The position numbers were made by a program, and so were the translations under genes. Shown here piece after piece: positions 62,462 through 64,000 of a stretch of 64,000 nt of DNA (its first letter is position 1; every line of letters begins with the position of its first letter). The stretch is taken from positions 1,240,697,523 through 1,240,761,522 of the forward strand of contig CM066033.1 in assembly GCA_033557465.1 (NCBI GenBank). Direction: 5' to 3'. The stretch is from Ichthyophis bannanicus. Lineage: Eukaryota; Chordata; Amphibia; Gymnophiona; Ichthyophiidae. The notes under the pieces are model-generated. The model made no database searches, was not told the DNA's origin, and saw only the letters and a list, made by a program, of their open reading frames with translations.

Positions 62462-63407
62462 ATAAGAAGAACCATATTACACCCATTTTAAAACATCTTC
62501 ACTGGATCCCCATTCAGTCCAGACTATCATTTAAAATTCTGCTGCTCACTTTCAAGTCAATCAATGGTCTAGCCCAGGGGTGGGCACCTCCGGTCCTGGA
62601 GGGCCGCAGACCAGTCAGGTTTTCGGGATATCCCTAATGAACATGCATGAGATATATATGCATTAGAGATATCCTGCCAACCTGACTGGTTTGTGGCCCT
62701 CCAGGGCTGGATTTGGAGACCCCTGCCTTACACCTCTGTCATTTAAGATCATGAGTGGGCAAGGTACAGATGTCCTAGACATCGAAAGGGTATATAGAAT
62801 GTGTCACATTCCTCCTCGATTCTCACCACCACCAAAAAGTTGTCTAATAGACAATATTTTGGTGGTGGTGAGAAACAAAGAGGCATGTGACAAATTCTAT
62901 ATAACCTTTTTGATGTCTTGGAGATCTGCACCTTGTCCACTCACATTCTTAAATGGCAGAGGTGTAAGGCAGGGGTCTCCATATCCAGCCCTGGAGGGCC
63001 ACAAACCAGTCAGGTTGGCAGGATATCTCTAATGCATATATATCTCATGCATATTCATTAGAGATATCCCGAAAACCTGACTGGTCTGCGGCCCTCCAGG
63101 ACCAGGTTTGCCCACCCCTGGTCTAGCCTCCACATCACTTGCGGAACTCATTCATACCACACCATCCAACAGATCCAGGAGATCAGCAGCGATAAACTCA
63201 TTAGTTGTCCCAAAAGAATTAACCCACTGCACTCATGCGACTGCTAATAGAGCTTTCAAATTATGTGCACCGAGAAGCTGGAACTCTCTCCCTCCCAATA
63301 TACGTGCAATCACCGACTTGGCACAATTTAGGAAGGCAGTAAAACACTACCTATTCATTCATTATTACAAGATGGACGAAGATATAGTAACATCACCCAC
63401 AGTCTAA
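62462..63407 (+). pseudogene. L2-h ORF2 C-terminus, split by a fold-back element
   Basis: HITPILKHLHWIPIQSRLSF...LLLTFKSINGLA up to 62574, then the insertion, then LASTSLAELIHTTPSNRSRR, CTHATANRAFKLCAPRSWNS and LPPNIRAITDLAQFRKAVKH to the stop at 63405-63407. The GTCTAGCC duplication joins the two parts in frame (NGLA / LAS). Confidence 0.85.
62575..63120. mobile_element. 546-bp fold-back hAT-type element
   Basis: Outer ends CAGGGGTGGGCACCTCC and its near-complement GTTTGCCCACCCCTG, flanked by the perfect 8-bp duplication GTCTAGCC (62567-62574, 63121-63128). It is built of two ~150-bp MITE palindromes (62575-62729 and ~62971-63120) in opposite order around a ~240-bp segment (62730-62970) that is itself palindromic (CCTTACACCTCTGTCATTTAAG against CTTAAATGGCAGAGGTGTAAGG, with CTCACCACCACCAAAA / TTTTGGTGGTGGTGAG near the centre). 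No transposase. Confidence 0.9.
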
Positions 63408-64000
63408 TATTGATATCATGACAAAACGCATATATAAGACACTCATAAATTTAGCTTGTACATCTTGTAATCTGATGTAAATAGTTACCCCAAGTTATCC
63501 AAGTTATATTTCCTGTAACCTGTAAACACTGTTTCATTATTTGCAACGTGTATGTTTGATGTTCTAGGTAAACCGCACTGATGTTGTATAGCACGGTATA
63601 AAAGAAATGTAAATAAAATAAATAATAATCTGCTTTTGGGTCCAAACACCACACTTCTCCTATAAATGTGTGACCATGGCAACCGCACAGAATATGCATG
63701 ATTCAGGGTGCATCATTGTCCACAAGGGCTAGACATGACTGGGAAATACAGATAGGCACAGATGTAACCTGCCTGTGTCTGCAAGGACTACCTATCACAT
63801 ACTAGCACTGATGAGAACCTACAGTACAGTCTATCTCAGCCATGCCATGTGCTACGTACCTGGTGCTGGGCACCCCACCTCACCCTCAGGGTGAGCACAG
63901 GAACCGCACAATGTCACGGTCTGTAGCTACTCTGTGCCAGTAACACACACGGTCAGTTCCCCCTACCAGGCCGGGGTGCTATAGAGGCGCATACCCCATC

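Larger units (their letters stand above)
62459..63628 (+). mobile_element. L2-h: L2-type LINE 3' fragment inside X2
   Basis: Flanking X2 sequence TGGGTGGTGCTACATAA...TAATCTGCTTTTGGGT is continuous in X1 (44893-44924, inverse). It carries the L2 ORF2 end, a 3' UTR and the tail GTAAACCGCACTGATGTTGT...CACGGTATAAAAGAAATG, (TAAA)n. A fold-back hAT element (62575-63120) splits the coding part. Confidence 0.85.
59983..64000. mobile_element. X2: Harbinger-like element, runs off the right edge
   Basis: Begins GGGGTATGTTTACTAAACAG after CTA. From there it is the inverse of X1 read from 47717 down to about 44375: hairpin remnant, GC-rich stretch, tRNA-like module (60885-60955), MITE 4, ATCAAAAGGTTGCTATGAT inverted pair (61455-61545), and the 61650-62400 segment. 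An L2 fragment (62459-63628) is inserted. The window ends inside it. Confidence 0.75.

Overview
This window is repeat DNA from a large non-mammalian vertebrate genome; I see no host gene, rRNA gene, functional tRNA gene or CRISPR array. The mix of CR1-, L2-, L1/Tx1-type LINEs, DIRS tyrosine-recombinase retrotransposons, hAT and Harbinger-like DNA elements and tRNA-derived SINEs suggests an amphibian (possibly a caecilian), but no sequence mark fixes the species.

Layout, left half (1-32,230). A CR1 copy on the minus strand (1-1,745; ORF1, the start of ORF2, 5' UTR) lies against an outer DIRS element (DIRS-A) whose pol gene is split into four blocks: RT start 1,768-2,343, RT end plus RNase H start 14,472-15,071, RNase H end 21,126-21,394, tyrosine recombinase 30,192-31,641, then the right terminal and internal complementary repeats to about 32,132. 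The three gaps are later insertions: a second DIRS (DIRS-B, 2,344-14,471) that itself holds a nearly intact L1 (4,995-10,530, 16-bp target duplication) and an LTR-like element (12,989-14,403, target duplication GTAC); a long CR1 (15,072-21,125) holding an L2 fragment (18,621-19,463); and an 8.8-kb GC-rich Tx1-type LINE (21,395-30,191, target duplication TCCACTCA).

Middle (32,230-37,704): old single-copy-like DNA with a CR1 relic, then an L2 tail, a CR1 ORF2 fragment with an hAT MITE, and a tRNA-headed SINE.

Right half (37,705-64,000): three copies (37,705-47,717; 50,929-58,561; 59,983 to the window edge, which runs opposite to the first) of a large non-coding Harbinger-like family that I call X here. 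Its ends are GGGGYATGTTTACTAAAC-like, its target duplications are 3 bp, and it has subterminal hairpins and tRNA-like modules. All three copies sit in CR1 sequence and carry later L2, SINE, hAT, CR1 and LTR-like insertions.

The most notable items are: (1) three LTR-like elements (12,989-14,403; 47,771-49,188; 55,235-56,780), each TG...CA with a 4-bp duplication, in which about 300 codons are open in phase with the first base of the LTR; (2) a canonical T_TTA_AAC slippery heptamer directly before the ORF1 stop in two CR1 copies, with an ORF2 lacking an AUG in the -1 frame; (3) a 546-bp fold-back hAT element with a perfect 8-bp duplication; (4) the Harbinger-like X family. The genes do not form a host pathway: each serves, or once served, the replication of its own element.
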